A stretch of 64,000 nucleotides of DNA from Acinetobacter tianfuensis (GCF_003611465.1 NZ_RAXV01000006.1:1-64000); one strand, 5' to 3'; positions 16,908-26,017 are shown, counted from the first letter of the stretch. The notes: a model not told the origin generated them from the sequence alone. A program made the numbers and translations.

Positions 16908-17984
16908 TTAGATTGTAATGAAGCCAGAACCACCAACCACGCCATTCTTATTTGATGGCACTACGAGTGGAGCAGATTCAGTCATTAACTGAATACCACG
17001 TGGATCTTTAATGTACTCTTGAGTGTCATAATACTGTTGAGTAACACTGCCGTTCATTTCCTCAATCGCACAATGTGCAACCGAACCATTGGTGTCTGAG
17101 ACTAAGCCGAAATAATCTTTAGGAATTAATCGTTTAACTTGGCTTTTATGGCGATATGTTTCGTCATAAGTCCAAAACTCAATGCCATCAAACTTACCTT
17201 TAAATGTCGCTGCTTTTTTCGCACCAAAACTTGGATTAACCGGCACAGAAATGCCAGCGTACGGCGTGACAAATTCCTTTTTAAATGCCTCATTATTCCA
17301 AAGCGACTGCCATACCAAGCCCGACATTAGCGCCGCTTCCGCTTCGCCGCCATCTGCTTCAAGTTGGCGTTCTAACATGCGACGGATATCATCAACAGGT
17401 GTTGCACCACTATCATTCCACGGTGTTGATGGTGTGTAGTTCAGTGCTGCAGTGCGCTTGAAGTCCACTTCGTTGCGTTCATAGTCATCAGAATGCAATG
17501 TATATTTACCAGTTTTAAGTAAATCTACTGCCATCAAGATAACTGAATTATCAATTGCATCATGATTGCGTTTCATTGTTGCAACCTGTGCAAGGATCAT
17601 TTTTTCCTGGTATGAAAGTGATTGATTACCAGTTGAAATAATTCCCGCTGCGCGCAAACGCTCCAATAGTGCAATTTCGAAAGCATCTGCAGGTGTTACC
17701 TGATTTTTTGGCTTGTAATATGCGGGTTTTACATAACGCACTTCACCAGCTTGATTAGTATCAAATGCCTTACCTGCATTTTTAGGTGATACCAATGGCG
17801 CAAGATCATGATCAGATGAGATCTCTGCCAGCGGCACATCCTTTCGCTCAAACAATGGGCGATTTGGGAAAAACTTATCCAAAAGCCATGTATCTACAGG
17901 CTTGTAATTTGAGTGGATTAAAGCTAATTCACCAACATTGAGTAGCTCAAGTGGAGCTCCTTGGATATCAAAAATTTGTGGCAT
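16908..17984 (-). CDS. Major capsid protein (lambda gpE family) (358 aa)
   Basis: Length and pattern fit the capsid E family: an N-terminal PVDTWLLDKFFPNRPLFERK block (T-W-L-x-x-x-F-F), a long helical spine region with MLERQLEADGGEAEAALMSG, and a C-terminal P-domain strand with GIQLMTESAPLVVPSN near the end. The gene follows the decoration protein gene by 3 bases, as in lambda D-E. It builds the icosahedral shell. No internal break or unusual residue was noticed. Confidence 0.92.
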   Translation of the reverse strand: MPQIFDIQGAPLELLNVGELALIHSNYKPVDTWLLDKFFPNRPLFERKDVPLAEISSDHDLAPLVSPKNAGKAFDTNQAGEVRYVKPAYYKPKNQVTPADAFEIALLERLRAAGIISTGNQSLSYQEKMILAQVATMKRNHDAIDNSVILMAVDLLKTGKYTLHSDDYERNEVDFKRTAALNYTPSTPWNDSGATPVDDIRRMLERQLEADGGEAEAALMSGLVWQSLWNNEAFKKEFVTPYAGISVPVNPSFGAKKAATFKGKFDGIEFWTYDETYRHKSQVKRLIPKDYFGLVSDTNGSVAHCAIEEMNGSVTQQYYDTQEYIKDPRGIQLMTESAPLVVPSNKNGVVGGSGFITI

Positions 17985-17987
17985 GTT

Positions 17988-18356
17988 TTACACCTTTGCT
18001 AGTTCAATTTTGTTTTTAGTTGCTTTGGCACGTGCCGCGTCATATTTAGCTGTAGCAAGTAAAACACCCGCAAGCGAAACACCCTCAACACTAAACACAC
18101 CACCAAAATGAATTGTCATTTCAATGCCGGCTGCTGCCATTGCGGTTGCTTCCGCAACAGTAATGTCCTGACCACAAATGACATCCCATGTTTTCTCATC
18201 CGCAGCATGAGTTGCAACATTGGCTTCAGACAAAGTCAGTAAATCGCCCTGTTTGTATGCTGTGGCGGTAGTAACTTTCGCATTAGCACGACGAAGTTTT
18301 TGATTATCCAAAATCAATAAACGACGACTTGTGCTTCCATTAATTATTGCTGTCAT
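17988..18356 (-). CDS. Head decoration protein (lambda gpD-like) (122 aa)
   Basis: A small beta-rich protein (TATAYKQGDLLTLSEANVAT; VSLAGVLLATAKYDAARAKA) directly upstream of the major capsid gene with a 3-base gap, the classic D-E arrangement. The typical family pattern of an ordered core after a flexible N-terminus is present. It stabilises the expanded capsid. Confidence 0.85.
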   Translation of the reverse strand: MTAIINGSTSRRLLILDNQKLRRANAKVTTATAYKQGDLLTLSEANVATHAADEKTWDVICGQDITVAEATAMAAAGIEMTIHFGGVFSVEGVSLAGVLLATAKYDAARAKATKNKIELAKV

Positions 18357-18359
18357 GAC

Positions 18360-19331
18360 TTAACCCTTTTTATTTTGTTGAGCAAATGTTTGCGCGCCAG
18401 CTGTAAATCGATGTTGATCGCCACCTTGCCCTTGTTGTCCACCTTGACCACCTGTAGCTTGATGGCTAAACAGATGCGCAAATTGCTGTGGAATCTGCTG
18501 TTGTTGTGGTTGTGTCGCTGGCGGTGTGCTGCCTGCTGAGAATTGCTTTAGCTGCTGTGACATGAATGCAAATGAACCATCATCCATGTCAGTGTAAGAT
18601 TTCTTTTCTTCAGCACTGAATTGCTTATTCAAAGACGTTTCAAGGGCTTTGATATCTTCTTCACGCTTATCAGTTTTGAACTTTTTAAGTTCCGTTTGTG
18701 CTGCGTCACGCTCTTTTTCAGCCTGTACGCGGGCTGCTTTTTCTTGCTCTAATTCGGTCACGTCTGTGTCCTCTGGTTGATTAAAGTTTTTTGGTGTGTG
18801 GCTTGCGGCAACGGCGTTTGTATTGTCATCTGCGCCTAAGGCACAAAAGGACACTTCACGGATGCGGCCGCCGCGGAATACAGCAATAGGTGCTTGAAAG
18901 GTTCGCCCATTCACAATGACTGAACCTTCTTTGACCTCTTCCACCGTGGCAGGATAAATCCGAACCGACATCTGCCATGGAAAGTCATCATCAGAGTCTT
19001 GAGCGACTTGGGTTCCAAACTCATTAGAGAGTAAATTCCCTTCAATTTTCAGTCCTTCAGCATGACTTACTGAATGGGAGTTAATTGCTCCAGCTCGCTG
19101 GCTTGTGCGATGCTCAAGTAATGCAGGAATGCGGCCTTTAATTTGGATTGAGTCAAGATCGAATACCACCTTGTCCCAATACCAGTGATCTGTGATGGCT
19201 TCACCGCTATAAGCAACGCCTGAAAATGTTCGCTTTTTCTTTCCATCCTCCGGCTTGTCTACGCTGACCTGACCGAGCTGAAAACAAAACTGATCATCTT
19301 TTTTAGGTTGCTCTTGATTTGTTTGTGGCAT
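18360..19331 (-). CDS. Prohead protease / scaffold fusion (323 aa)
   Basis: The N-terminal 180 residues match Mu-type head maturation proteases (RTFSGVAYSGEAITDHWYWD; GRIPALLEHRTSQRAGAINS), with the histidine of LLEHR and a later serine as likely active-site residues. Residues about 200-255 form a charged coiled coil (EQEKAARVQAEKERDAAQTE). The C-terminus is Gln/Gly-rich low complexity. This is a protease-plus-scaffold design in one polypeptide. It precedes decoration and capsid genes. A terminator and the NPP1-like gene separate it from the upstream head morphogenesis gene. Confidence 0.83.
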   Translation of the reverse strand: MPQTNQEQPKKDDQFCFQLGQVSVDKPEDGKKKRTFSGVAYSGEAITDHWYWDKVVFDLDSIQIKGRIPALLEHRTSQRAGAINSHSVSHAEGLKIEGNLLSNEFGTQVAQDSDDDFPWQMSVRIYPATVEEVKEGSVIVNGRTFQAPIAVFRGGRIREVSFCALGADDNTNAVAASHTPKNFNQPEDTDVTELEQEKAARVQAEKERDAAQTELKKFKTDKREEDIKALETSLNKQFSAEEKKSYTDMDDGSFAFMSQQLKQFSAGSTPPATQPQQQQIPQQFAHLFSHQATGGQGGQQGQGGDQHRFTAGAQTFAQQNKKG

Positions 19332-19345
19332 TTTTCATGCTCCAT

Positions 19346-19374
19346 AAAAAAAACCACCTCGAGTGGTGGTTTTT
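19346..19374. terminator. Intrinsic terminator after the NPP1-like gene
   Basis: AACCACC/GGTGGTT stem flanked by an A run (19346-19353) and a T run (19370-19374), so it can act on both strands. It isolates the cargo gene from the protease gene. Confidence 0.78.
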
Positions 19375-19389
19375 CTGTGTAAATGTTTA

Positions 19390-20232
19390 TTAGTTAAAAC
19401 TAACTTTCCCCTTCCACTCAGAAGGCATATGGTTATTCAGCCATTTTTTGTCATCAATTCTGGGCACGGTTTCCCCCCAATTGGCTGTTTTAATAATATT
19501 CTTAAATTCAGCACTCGTTTTACTATAATCAACATAGTCTCTCATATCTTCACCAAACCATCTTCCAATTGGAGTCGGATTTGTATTAGTAACAACGTGG
19601 TTTTTATCGCCATTAGCAAAATCTAAATAATGAGTTGCTTTTTTCGCAATATATTTTACTGCGTATACATTCTTTTGATCTTTTAAGTGCGCTGCTGTTC
19701 CAACACTTTTAGTTTTTACATCTTTATGCTCAGCATGAGAAATAAATTGTGGAACGCCATCCTTTAACCAGAGAACCGCATGCTCCCACTCATGTTTATG
19801 TTCGCCAAATCCAAATGGAGCTTTAGATTCATCTTTCACCGCATACAAACCAAATACTCTTGCAGTATAGGATTGGTCATTTTTTGCTTTTATCTCGTTA
19901 TAAAGTAAATACGCTTTCGGCAGCTGATCTTTGTAATCGCAATAAACAGACATTTTTCCATTAGGTTCAATACCAGGATTTGCCACCAGCTCTCCAGCAG
20001 TATGCCAAACTGGAGAAGATGCCAAACAACCATCAGTACCAAATGCCATTACGATTCTGCCACCAGAAATTGCTTCCGGCTTTAGAGATTGTCTCAGCTG
20101 CTCAGGTAATGCAGCACAAGCAGCTAAGCTATTACCGCTTCCGCATTTGGCATCAGTCCAAGCAAAAGAAAGTGTTGGGATTGAGAAAAAAATAGCTGAA
20201 CCACATAGGAATTTAATTAAATTATTGTTCAT
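19390..20232 (-). CDS. Secreted NPP1 / necrosis-inducing (NLP)-like protein, phage cargo (280 aa)
   Basis: The protein has a signal peptide (residues 1-24, ending SIPTLSFA) and four cysteines in the mature part (30, 39, 69, 98). Residues 124-156 follow the NLP core layout, with KDESKAPFGFGEHKHEWEHA and then VLWL. The family heptapeptide is G-H-R-H-D-W-E; here it reads G-E-H-K-H-E-W-E, keeping His, the acidic residue (Glu for Asp), Trp and Glu. NLPs bind a divalent metal through this motif and many are plant-membrane toxins. The gene sits alone between head morphogenesis and protease genes, with an AT-rich leader and its own terminator, so it is a moron cargo gene. Toxicity is not shown by sequence. 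Confidence 0.8.
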   Translation of the reverse strand: MNNNLIKFLCGSAIFFSIPTLSFAWTDAKCGSGNSLAACAALPEQLRQSLKPEAISGGRIVMAFGTDGCLASSPVWHTAGELVANPGIEPNGKMSVYCDYKDQLPKAYLLYNEIKAKNDQSYTARVFGLYAVKDESKAPFGFGEHKHEWEHAVLWLKDGVPQFISHAEHKDVKTKSVGTAAHLKDQKNVYAVKYIAKKATHYLDFANGDKNHVVTNTNPTPIGRWFGEDMRDYVDYSKTSAEFKNIIKTANWGETVPRIDDKKWLNNHMPSEWKGKVSFN

Positions 20233-20344
20233 AAGTTTGCTAAACCATTGAATAAAAATTTAATTTACTTCAACAAAATGAGGTTGAAACATACTTATTT
20301 TTAGGTATTTTCAACTTTTTTTATTTGAAGTAAGTCACAGATAT
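20233..20344 (-). promoter_or_regulatory. AT-rich leader of the NPP1-like gene with nested inverted repeats
   Basis: Between the head morphogenesis stop and the cargo gene start lies strongly AT-rich DNA. It has an outer inverted repeat TTACTTCAA (20265-20273) / TTGAAGTAA (20325-20333) and an inner one GTTGAAA (20283-20289) / TTTCAAC (20309-20315). The TTCAAC/GTTGAA half-sites recur. I found no convincing -35/-10 pair, so this is a candidate operator or promoter region only. Confidence 0.45.
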
Positions 20345-21541
20345 TTAAATTTTTCTCAACCTGTATACAACACTTGAATTAATGAGTTCAATATCTACAA
20401 CTTCAAACGACAAACCTATTGGGATTAGGATGCCTTCACCCGCATTCAGCTTTTCAAGATCAATCCCTAGACCTTTAGCATTTTCAATTTGAATCATCAC
20501 ATTAGACTGACCCTCTAAGAGCATTGGAGCATCCAAAGTGACCACCTTGCCCACTTCAAGCGCAGCAGCATAAGCCAGCGTGGTTGAACCAGTAATCACA
20601 TCAGCACTATTGGCTGATACGGCGTGAATCTTTGCCATATCGTCTTTTACCCAGCGCTTAAGCACTTCTTCAGCTGAACTAATCGATGATTGCTGTAGAT
20701 AGCTCGTAAGCGCCACATCATTACCCTGTACATAATCCAAGAAAGTCTTAATCGCGCTCGGCCTGATCGATGGATCCAGCGGAATAACTGTATTGGACAC
20801 CACGTCGAATAGATCTCGGCTAGAGTCAGTCATCGGTGCTAAAAGACTGGTGAGCTTTTTCGATGCAGTCCACTCGGCCTTAATGACTTCCTTTTGATCG
20901 AGGAGGTATTCCTTATCCAGTACTGATACATTGATCTTTTTATCAACCAATGCTTCCAGATCACCAAATTGCAAAGGATGTGATGACCAGTCCAAAGCTT
21001 CTGCAACCTCTGGCAACTTATCATCCAGTGTAATGCCATATTTAAGCGCCTGCTTCTCAGTCAAAGCAATAACGGTACATCTGCAACGGAATGAAAGTGG
21101 TGGGTAATGCGTCAGCCAAAATGGATGGTCAATCGGCAATACAATGCGATTCAATGCCAAATGCGCAGGACGTACACGGCTGTCATTGATCGCTGAGTAC
21201 ATCAGATAAGGACGTTTATCTTTATTGCGATTCTGCTGCTGCCAACGTCCATGACCATACGCACTTTGGATATTAGTCCGAAATACGTTGTCCAGGTAAT
21301 GCTTAGGTAAAATGATCTCAGATTCAGCCACAAGCTTCTGGAAATCGTTAAACGTTCCGCCATTAGCCAAAGTCTTATTCAGCGACTTAATGACCGTCTC
21401 AACTTGCTCAAGACTCGATAGAAAGCTCACTGTAGTAGCCATCTGCCTTGTCTTGAGATCCATTGAGTAAAACTCATCAGGTAGCACGATCTTTTTGCTA
21501 TGAGCGTACTGCAGCGCCTCAAGGAACGTGACTGGTTGCAT
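20345..21541 (-). CDS. Phage head morphogenesis / Mu gp30-like (F) protein (398 aa)
   Basis: The central part holds the SPP1 gp7 / Mu gpF head morphogenesis domain pattern: VFRTNIQSAYGHGRWQQQNR, then SAINDSRVRPAHLALN and FRCRCTVIALTEKQALKYGI. The R-x-x-H-x-x-L and C-R-C-x-V signatures are diagnostic. Such minor capsid proteins help assemble the portal vertex. The frame starts directly after the portal stop. The C-terminal 200 residues (LLAPMTDSSRDLFDVVSNTV) are an extra domain resembling phage Mu-B-like barrel nuclease or phosphorelay folds but are not recognised. Confidence 0.88.
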   Translation of the reverse strand: MQPVTFLEALQYAHSKKIVLPDEFYSMDLKTRQMATTVSFLSSLEQVETVIKSLNKTLANGGTFNDFQKLVAESEIILPKHYLDNVFRTNIQSAYGHGRWQQQNRNKDKRPYLMYSAINDSRVRPAHLALNRIVLPIDHPFWLTHYPPLSFRCRCTVIALTEKQALKYGITLDDKLPEVAEALDWSSHPLQFGDLEALVDKKINVSVLDKEYLLDQKEVIKAEWTASKKLTSLLAPMTDSSRDLFDVVSNTVIPLDPSIRPSAIKTFLDYVQGNDVALTSYLQQSSISSAEEVLKRWVKDDMAKIHAVSANSADVITGSTTLAYAAALEVGKVVTLDAPMLLEGQSNVMIQIENAKGLGIDLEKLNAGEGILIPIGLSFEVVDIELINSSVVYRLRKI

Positions 21542-22996
21542 CTACTTCCCCTTGGCAGCTGTTGCATATCCCAACACATCTGCCGCATATAAAGCCTGAT
21601 CCAGACTCGCAGCAAACTGAGACTGTGTTGCATCGGGTATTAATCGAGTCAAATTAAATAGCAAGGCCTCTGGTGTATCAGACTCAGCTGCCAATTGTTT
21701 AATCTGCTCATTAGTCAATAACTGCAGTTCACCTTGGCCATCCGTGAGCTCTTCAACTTCCTGCTGTTCAGTTGACTGCTTTTGTACTGAGGCTTTGAAG
21801 CTGAATGCGCGCTTCTGCAATGCAGAAAAAGCTTGCTGAATGGGTTCCGCAGCAGGCTTAAGGTCACCTTCTTGCAAGTTATACTCACGCATGAAGTATG
21901 ACTCTGAAAGATTTGCACCAGCATTCTTTAAGTGCGTATCCCGCTCAGCCTGGTCTTTATTCAGTGGTTTAGATCTCTCACCTAAAATCACTTTATGTAC
22001 AGTCCAGTTATTTAGTGCACATAATGCATTCACAACAGCTTGCAGTGTTGGAGTGACCAACCGAATATCAGATTTAAGCTTATCGCCACGAACATTTTCA
22101 TGAACCTGCCCTAAAGCATAGCTACCTTTTCCGTCCGTTCCGCTGGTGAGCGTTTGCCCGAGTACTACTTTTTGAATCTGCTGTGCCAGGGTTTTATTAA
22201 ATGTCTCAAAAGCCCCATTGGCTGAACCAGAGCCCTGAGTTGATAGTACCTGCACATCATCCTTAGCATCGATGGAAAGTACGCTTTGCGCATGGGCATT
22301 AAGTAATGCTTGGTTCATATCCTCTGTTTCAGTATCTTCACACTTACCCAGTAGGATTGGCGTGCCAAAGCGTTCTAAAAACTTTGCCCAAAACTTAAAA
22401 CCATTCTGCTTAAAGAAGAACAACCAATACAGTGTCGCCAATAATGCCTTGCCATAAGGCTGTTCAAATGTGGCCTTACGACGAGTGAGGAAGAACTTTA
22501 GAAATTGATCAACTTCGCGATCTGTACCACCACCGTCTTGACGATAGATCAAGCGCCCATCGTTTTTAGGCTCAAACCATTGCATTGGCTTTTCACCAAT
22601 CCACTGCAATCCTAGATATCCCTCTTGTTTTACTTCGTATACAGCCTCTTGCACTGAATAGCCAAAGAGCAAAGCATTTAGTGCAGCAGATGCAATTTCG
22701 AAGTACCACTCATCAAGCTCAGCTTTTAGATATACTGCCTCTGGTGTATCACTAGGCTCAATGCGGAACGGCGTAGCCAATAACGCATCAATACGTGTCT
22801 CTACTGCCTGCGCAATCTCATCATCATCCAGCAATACAGATAAGCGATGACGAGCAATACCCGCTTTACGCAATACCTCATCATTGTCAGGACGTCTTCC
22901 AAAGTGTGTGAAAAAGTTAGAAATTGCTTCTTGAGTGTATAGACCACCTTTAGACAAAGCCTTCTTTGACGCTTTGTCCTTTTTAGACTTTGCCAT
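21542..22996 (-). CDS. Portal protein, DUF935 / Mu gp29 family (484 aa)
   Basis: The sequence has the DUF935 pattern: FGRRPDNDEVLRKAGIARHR near the N-terminus, DDEIAQAVETRIDALLATPF, then LLFGYSVQEAVYEVKQEGYL, and TLYWLFFFKQNGFKFWAKFL with F-G-T-P-I-L-L-G-K. The portal forms the dodecameric entry for DNA. It lies after the large terminase by 8 bases and before gp30-like, exactly as in Mu. The Lys-rich start (MAKSKKDKASKKALSKGGLY) is typical. Confidence 0.92.
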   Translation of the reverse strand: MAKSKKDKASKKALSKGGLYTQEAISNFFTHFGRRPDNDEVLRKAGIARHRLSVLLDDDEIAQAVETRIDALLATPFRIEPSDTPEAVYLKAELDEWYFEIASAALNALLFGYSVQEAVYEVKQEGYLGLQWIGEKPMQWFEPKNDGRLIYRQDGGGTDREVDQFLKFFLTRRKATFEQPYGKALLATLYWLFFFKQNGFKFWAKFLERFGTPILLGKCEDTETEDMNQALLNAHAQSVLSIDAKDDVQVLSTQGSGSANGAFETFNKTLAQQIQKVVLGQTLTSGTDGKGSYALGQVHENVRGDKLKSDIRLVTPTLQAVVNALCALNNWTVHKVILGERSKPLNKDQAERDTHLKNAGANLSESYFMREYNLQEGDLKPAAEPIQQAFSALQKRAFSFKASVQKQSTEQQEVEELTDGQGELQLLTNEQIKQLAAESDTPEALLFNLTRLIPDATQSQFAASLDQALYAADVLGYATAAKGK

Positions 22997-23004
22997 GTGT
23001 TTTC

Positions 23005-24417
23005 CTATTGATATGTACGACTTCCAGCACCAGCTGGTTTTTTACCAATTCGAGCTTCATTTAACTCCGTGAAGCCATCACTACATCCATCCACTTGGTC
23101 ATCATGCGTACCGTTTGGGAAGTTGCGAAGCTCATCAATGAGTGCCTTGTTCCAGTCTCCACGGAGCATCTTCACATTGCCAATGTTGACCTGTGCTGCA
23201 AATGGCTGTGCCCGCGTGATCTTGTCACCTGATACCGTCTTGGCTTTAACACTGAAGCCTGAAAGCATCGTAATGAAGTTTTTAGCTTGCGATTTACCTG
23301 CCTGCCCAGGATCTTGCGGCAACCGTATCGAAACAGACTTACCGTCCATCTGAGCCGTCTGCTTAATCGTATTTTCTACACCATCAGGCCCCCATCGGCC
23401 GCGCACCATATCCACAATGTAAATGATGTTTTCTTTGGTCTTCAGCATTCGCGGCCCAGCAGTCCAGTCACCTTCGTTTTCTGAGGCAGCCAAGTCCCAA
23501 GCGCGCACTTCTTTTATGAATTCCGCGGGCAGCGCATCGACAATTTCAATTCTGTCAGGCTTAAAAAAACCGCCAGCTGGCGGTGATGGTAATTGGCGAT
23601 ACTGTCCTGAGAAAACATACGGCGCAGCATCCTCCATAACCTTCAAACGCTCAATTGAATGCTTTGCTGGCCAAAGTGCTGTGCCGTCATCTTGAATAGC
23701 TGGTAGGCATAAATGCTCCCATTCTTCACCATTACCACCAGCAAGCAACCATCCTGCTAAATCTTCTTCATGCAGACGCTGCATAATTACAATGATTGGC
23801 GTATCTGGTGAGTTGGTCCGAGACTCAAGCGTATTCTGAAACCACTCAATTACATTGCCACGAATTGTGTCTGAACTCGCTTCACTGGCTTTGTGCGGGT
23901 CATCGATAATAATAGCCCCGCCAAATTCCTTTCGGATCTTGCCAGCACCAAAACCCGTGATCGTGCCGCCAGTACCTTGCGCATAGCAGACTCCACCCGC
24001 CTGGGTACGCCAATCATCTTTAGCCTTGCTGTCATCACGTAGCTGAAAATCAGGAAATACACGTTTATATGCTGTTTCCTGCACCAAGTTTCGCGTCTGA
24101 AATGCATTATTGGCTGCTAGTGTTGCTGAGTAGCTGATATGAATAAATTCACAATCAGGCACCTTTCCAAAACACCATGCCATGAAATTGATAACAGCCA
24201 ACTCTGTTTTAGAATAGCGCGGCGGGATGTTGATGATTAAGCGCTTAGTTTCTCCACGAAATACTCTCATTAGAGCATCACAAACTACACGATGGTGCCA
24301 GTTGTGCATCCACTTGTACTTGCGGCGCTCTTTAAACATATAGCGTGAAAAGAAGTACAAATCCTCCTGCGCTTCGATTTGAATCGCAAGCTCACGTGCC
24401 GGGTCAGTATTCATCAA
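23005..24417 (-). CDS. terL: Terminase large subunit (470 aa)
   Basis: The packaging motor ATPase and nuclease. Walker A-like PPRYSKTEL is at residues 65-73, Walker B AIIIDDPH at 168-175, the coupling motif PIIVIMQRLHEEDL at 207-220, and the start of the RNase H-like nuclease domain RAWDLAAS at 305-312. Later acidic residues (THDDQVDGCSDGFTE) complete the metal site. It overlaps the small subunit gene by 14 bases. A perfect 16-bp palindrome followed by seven T on the minus strand lies inside the gene, at the codons for the family motif PAGGFFK (see findings). Confidence 0.96.
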   Translation of the reverse strand: MMNTDPARELAIQIEAQEDLYFFSRYMFKERRKYKWMHNWHHRVVCDALMRVFRGETKRLIINIPPRYSKTELAVINFMAWCFGKVPDCEFIHISYSATLAANNAFQTRNLVQETAYKRVFPDFQLRDDSKAKDDWRTQAGGVCYAQGTGGTITGFGAGKIRKEFGGAIIIDDPHKASEASSDTIRGNVIEWFQNTLESRTNSPDTPIIVIMQRLHEEDLAGWLLAGGNGEEWEHLCLPAIQDDGTALWPAKHSIERLKVMEDAAPYVFSGQYRQLPSPPAGGFFKPDRIEIVDALPAEFIKEVRAWDLAASENEGDWTAGPRMLKTKENIIYIVDMVRGRWGPDGVENTIKQTAQMDGKSVSIRLPQDPGQAGKSQAKNFITMLSGFSVKAKTVSGDKITRAQPFAAQVNIGNVKMLRGDWNKALIDELRNFPNGTHDDQVDGCSDGFTELNEARIGKKPAGAGSRTYQ

Positions 24418-24868
24418 TTACCCGCTCCCTTGCTGCAAGGTAGCTTTCAGTTGGAACATTGGTGGTTACTGTTTCAATTGGCTTACCACCTTTGCCAGTA
24501 ATTTCTTGCTTAGTCACACGGCCATCGGTTTCTTGAAATGCCTGCTTCAGTAAATTCTGCTTTGCCCGCTTATTACGTCCTGAGTCCTCATACATCTTCT
24601 GAAGCTCCATAAGCCGAAAGGCTTTATTGGCAATCGCAATATCTTCAATGTTTTCTCGAAAATCCTCACGGGTGCGTTTAAACAAGTCTTTTAGTTTTTT
24701 ACTCAAGTTGCGGCCAGCAACCTTCGTTGGATCGTAAAGTGCCACCTGTTGCCGCGTGATTTCAATCTCATATTCTTGCTTTACAGCTTCTACTACTTGC
24801 TGAGGGGTTTCAAAGCATGCAAGAGACTGAACTATAAACATTTTTACAGGCTCTTTTAGTGCTGCCAT
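24404..24868 (-). CDS. terS: Terminase small subunit, DUF2280 (154 aa)
   Basis: The N-terminal half is the DUF2280 pattern (MAALKEPVKMFIVQSLACFE; TPQQVVEAVKQEYEIEITRQ) with a helix-turn-helix that recognises phage DNA. The middle is a coiled coil (RKLKDLFKRTREDFRENIED-like), and the C-terminus (YLAARERVIDEY) contacts the large subunit in this family. The gene overlaps terL by 14 bases. Confidence 0.9.
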   Translation of the reverse strand: MAALKEPVKMFIVQSLACFETPQQVVEAVKQEYEIEITRQQVALYDPTKVAGRNLSKKLKDLFKRTREDFRENIEDIAIANKAFRLMELQKMYEDSGRNKRAKQNLLKQAFQETDGRVTKQEITGKGGKPIETVTTNVPTESYLAARERVIDEY

Positions 24869-24906
24869 AAACTCACCTTTGTATAGCTACGTATAGCAAG
24901 ATAGGT

Positions 24907-24927
24907 AAAAAAAGAGCCCTAAGGCTC
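24907..24927 (-). terminator. Intrinsic terminator before terminase genes
   Basis: GAGCC/GGCTC stem with TTAG loop and seven T on the minus strand, between the metallopeptidase gene (its TGA overlaps the stem) and terS. Confidence 0.7.
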
Positions 24928-25567
24928 AATTAATTAGACAGTTCCCACAACACGCAGCAATATTTGTTTCTGAAACAAACGGCGCCTGCTTCGCAATCTC
25001 AACCAGTCGCTTAACATTTTCATCCGCGCCCCAACGCTTGGTCTCACCAAAGAACACTTCAACGTCATGGCCAGCCAAGTAATGCTTCGGCAAACCAGTA
25101 TTATCGCTATAGATCGCTTCGCCATCTTCGTCACGCTCAACACCAATGTGGTAAAGCTCATGTTCGATGAGTCGGCAGAAATCTCTGTCAGTTGCCTGTT
25201 CACAGTAAGCTGCATCAACAGTTATGAGATAAACAGGTACGGCGCCGAACCAGTCGCGCATCTGCTGCTCTTGCCGGGCTTTCTTCCATCCACCCTGGTT
25301 AAACATCACTTTTTCACACTGACCCAGTACCATCCGCTTTTTAGCCATGGCAGCCGATGAAGCCCATGCAAATGACAAAAAGCTCTCATCGTCATGCAAC
25401 AGCTCAGCAATATGGTCGTGATCTGGGTTATGAAGCTCACCACCAATGGTCAGCCAGTTTTTAATAACCCAGTCTTTCAAATCTGGTGCAGGTGCAAGCA
25501 AAATTGCTTCTTGCTCTTCTGCTCGATCAATCAGATCTGTCGGCGGAAATGGTCTGATCTGTTCCAT
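24926..25567 (-). CDS. Phage metallopeptidase-like protein (213 aa)
   Basis: A zinc-protease motif HELYH (HExxH) occupies residues 136-140 in RLIEHELYHIGVERDEDGE, with an acidic/His-rich segment downstream (HYLAGHDVEVF) that could give the third ligand. This fits the phage putative metallopeptidase family common in Acinetobacter and other proteobacterial phages, located just upstream of terminase. The substrate is unknown. Its 5' end overlaps the nuclease gene by 41 bases. A C-terminal CCGNC cluster could bind metal. Confidence 0.83.
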   Translation of the reverse strand: MEQIRPFPPTDLIDRAEEQEAILLAPAPDLKDWVIKNWLTIGGELHNPDHDHIAELLHDDESFLSFAWASSAAMAKKRMVLGQCEKVMFNQGGWKKARQEQQMRDWFGAVPVYLITVDAAYCEQATDRDFCRLIEHELYHIGVERDEDGEAIYSDNTGLPKHYLAGHDVEVFFGETKRWGADENVKRLVEIAKQAPFVSETNIAACCGNCLIN

Positions 25568-26003
25568 TGAATATTTGCCTTTTCAAATTCTTTAGCCATT
25601 GGCTTGTTCTATAAGAATCAATCTGCAGAGGACCCGATTCTTGAATTTTGTACCGTTCGGCAGACTCTATTCGAACCACAGTAAAGCCCATCTCAGCTGC
25701 GTCATCATAACGATCCAAGCTCCACGCCTTATTTGCTAATTTTCCGCCACGACCGCCCGACCAAGGCCCACCTGAGATCTCAACTAAGATTCGATGTTCA
25801 ATTAAATGAAAATCAAAACGCCAATGCTTTGTAGATTTAAACTGGAATTTCTTTTCGTATTTAATATCCAGGACATTGAGCGCTTGTTCGAAATCTTCTT
25901 CCGCTTCTAAATATTTTTCTTTTGCCTTAGGTAGCGGCTTAGTTCTCGGTTTGGTTTTTGGTGGGCGCTTTTTAGTTTTCCAGAAATAGTCATCTGCATT
26001 CAT
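25527..26003 (-). CDS. PD-(D/E)XK-type endonuclease-like protein A (158 aa)
   Basis: The core reads KHWRFDFHLIEHRILVEISG, with Asp64 and Glu75 as the expected metal-binding pair, followed by GGPWSGGRGGK and a helix-strand FTVVRIE. This is the layout of Vsr/DUF559-like PD-(D/E)XK nucleases. The N-terminus is a basic Pro/Lys linker. It is clearly related to the protein encoded at 28415-28822. In this position, upstream of terminase, it may resolve branched DNA before packaging. That role is inference. Confidence 0.78.
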   Translation of the reverse strand: MNADDYFWKTKKRPPKTKPRTKPLPKAKEKYLEAEEDFEQALNVLDIKYEKKFQFKSTKHWRFDFHLIEHRILVEISGGPWSGGRGGKLANKAWSLDRYDDAAEMGFTVVRIESAERYKIQESGPLQIDSYRTSQWLKNLKRQIFNGTDQTISADRSD

Positions 26004-26017
26004 ATACGGCGTCCATT

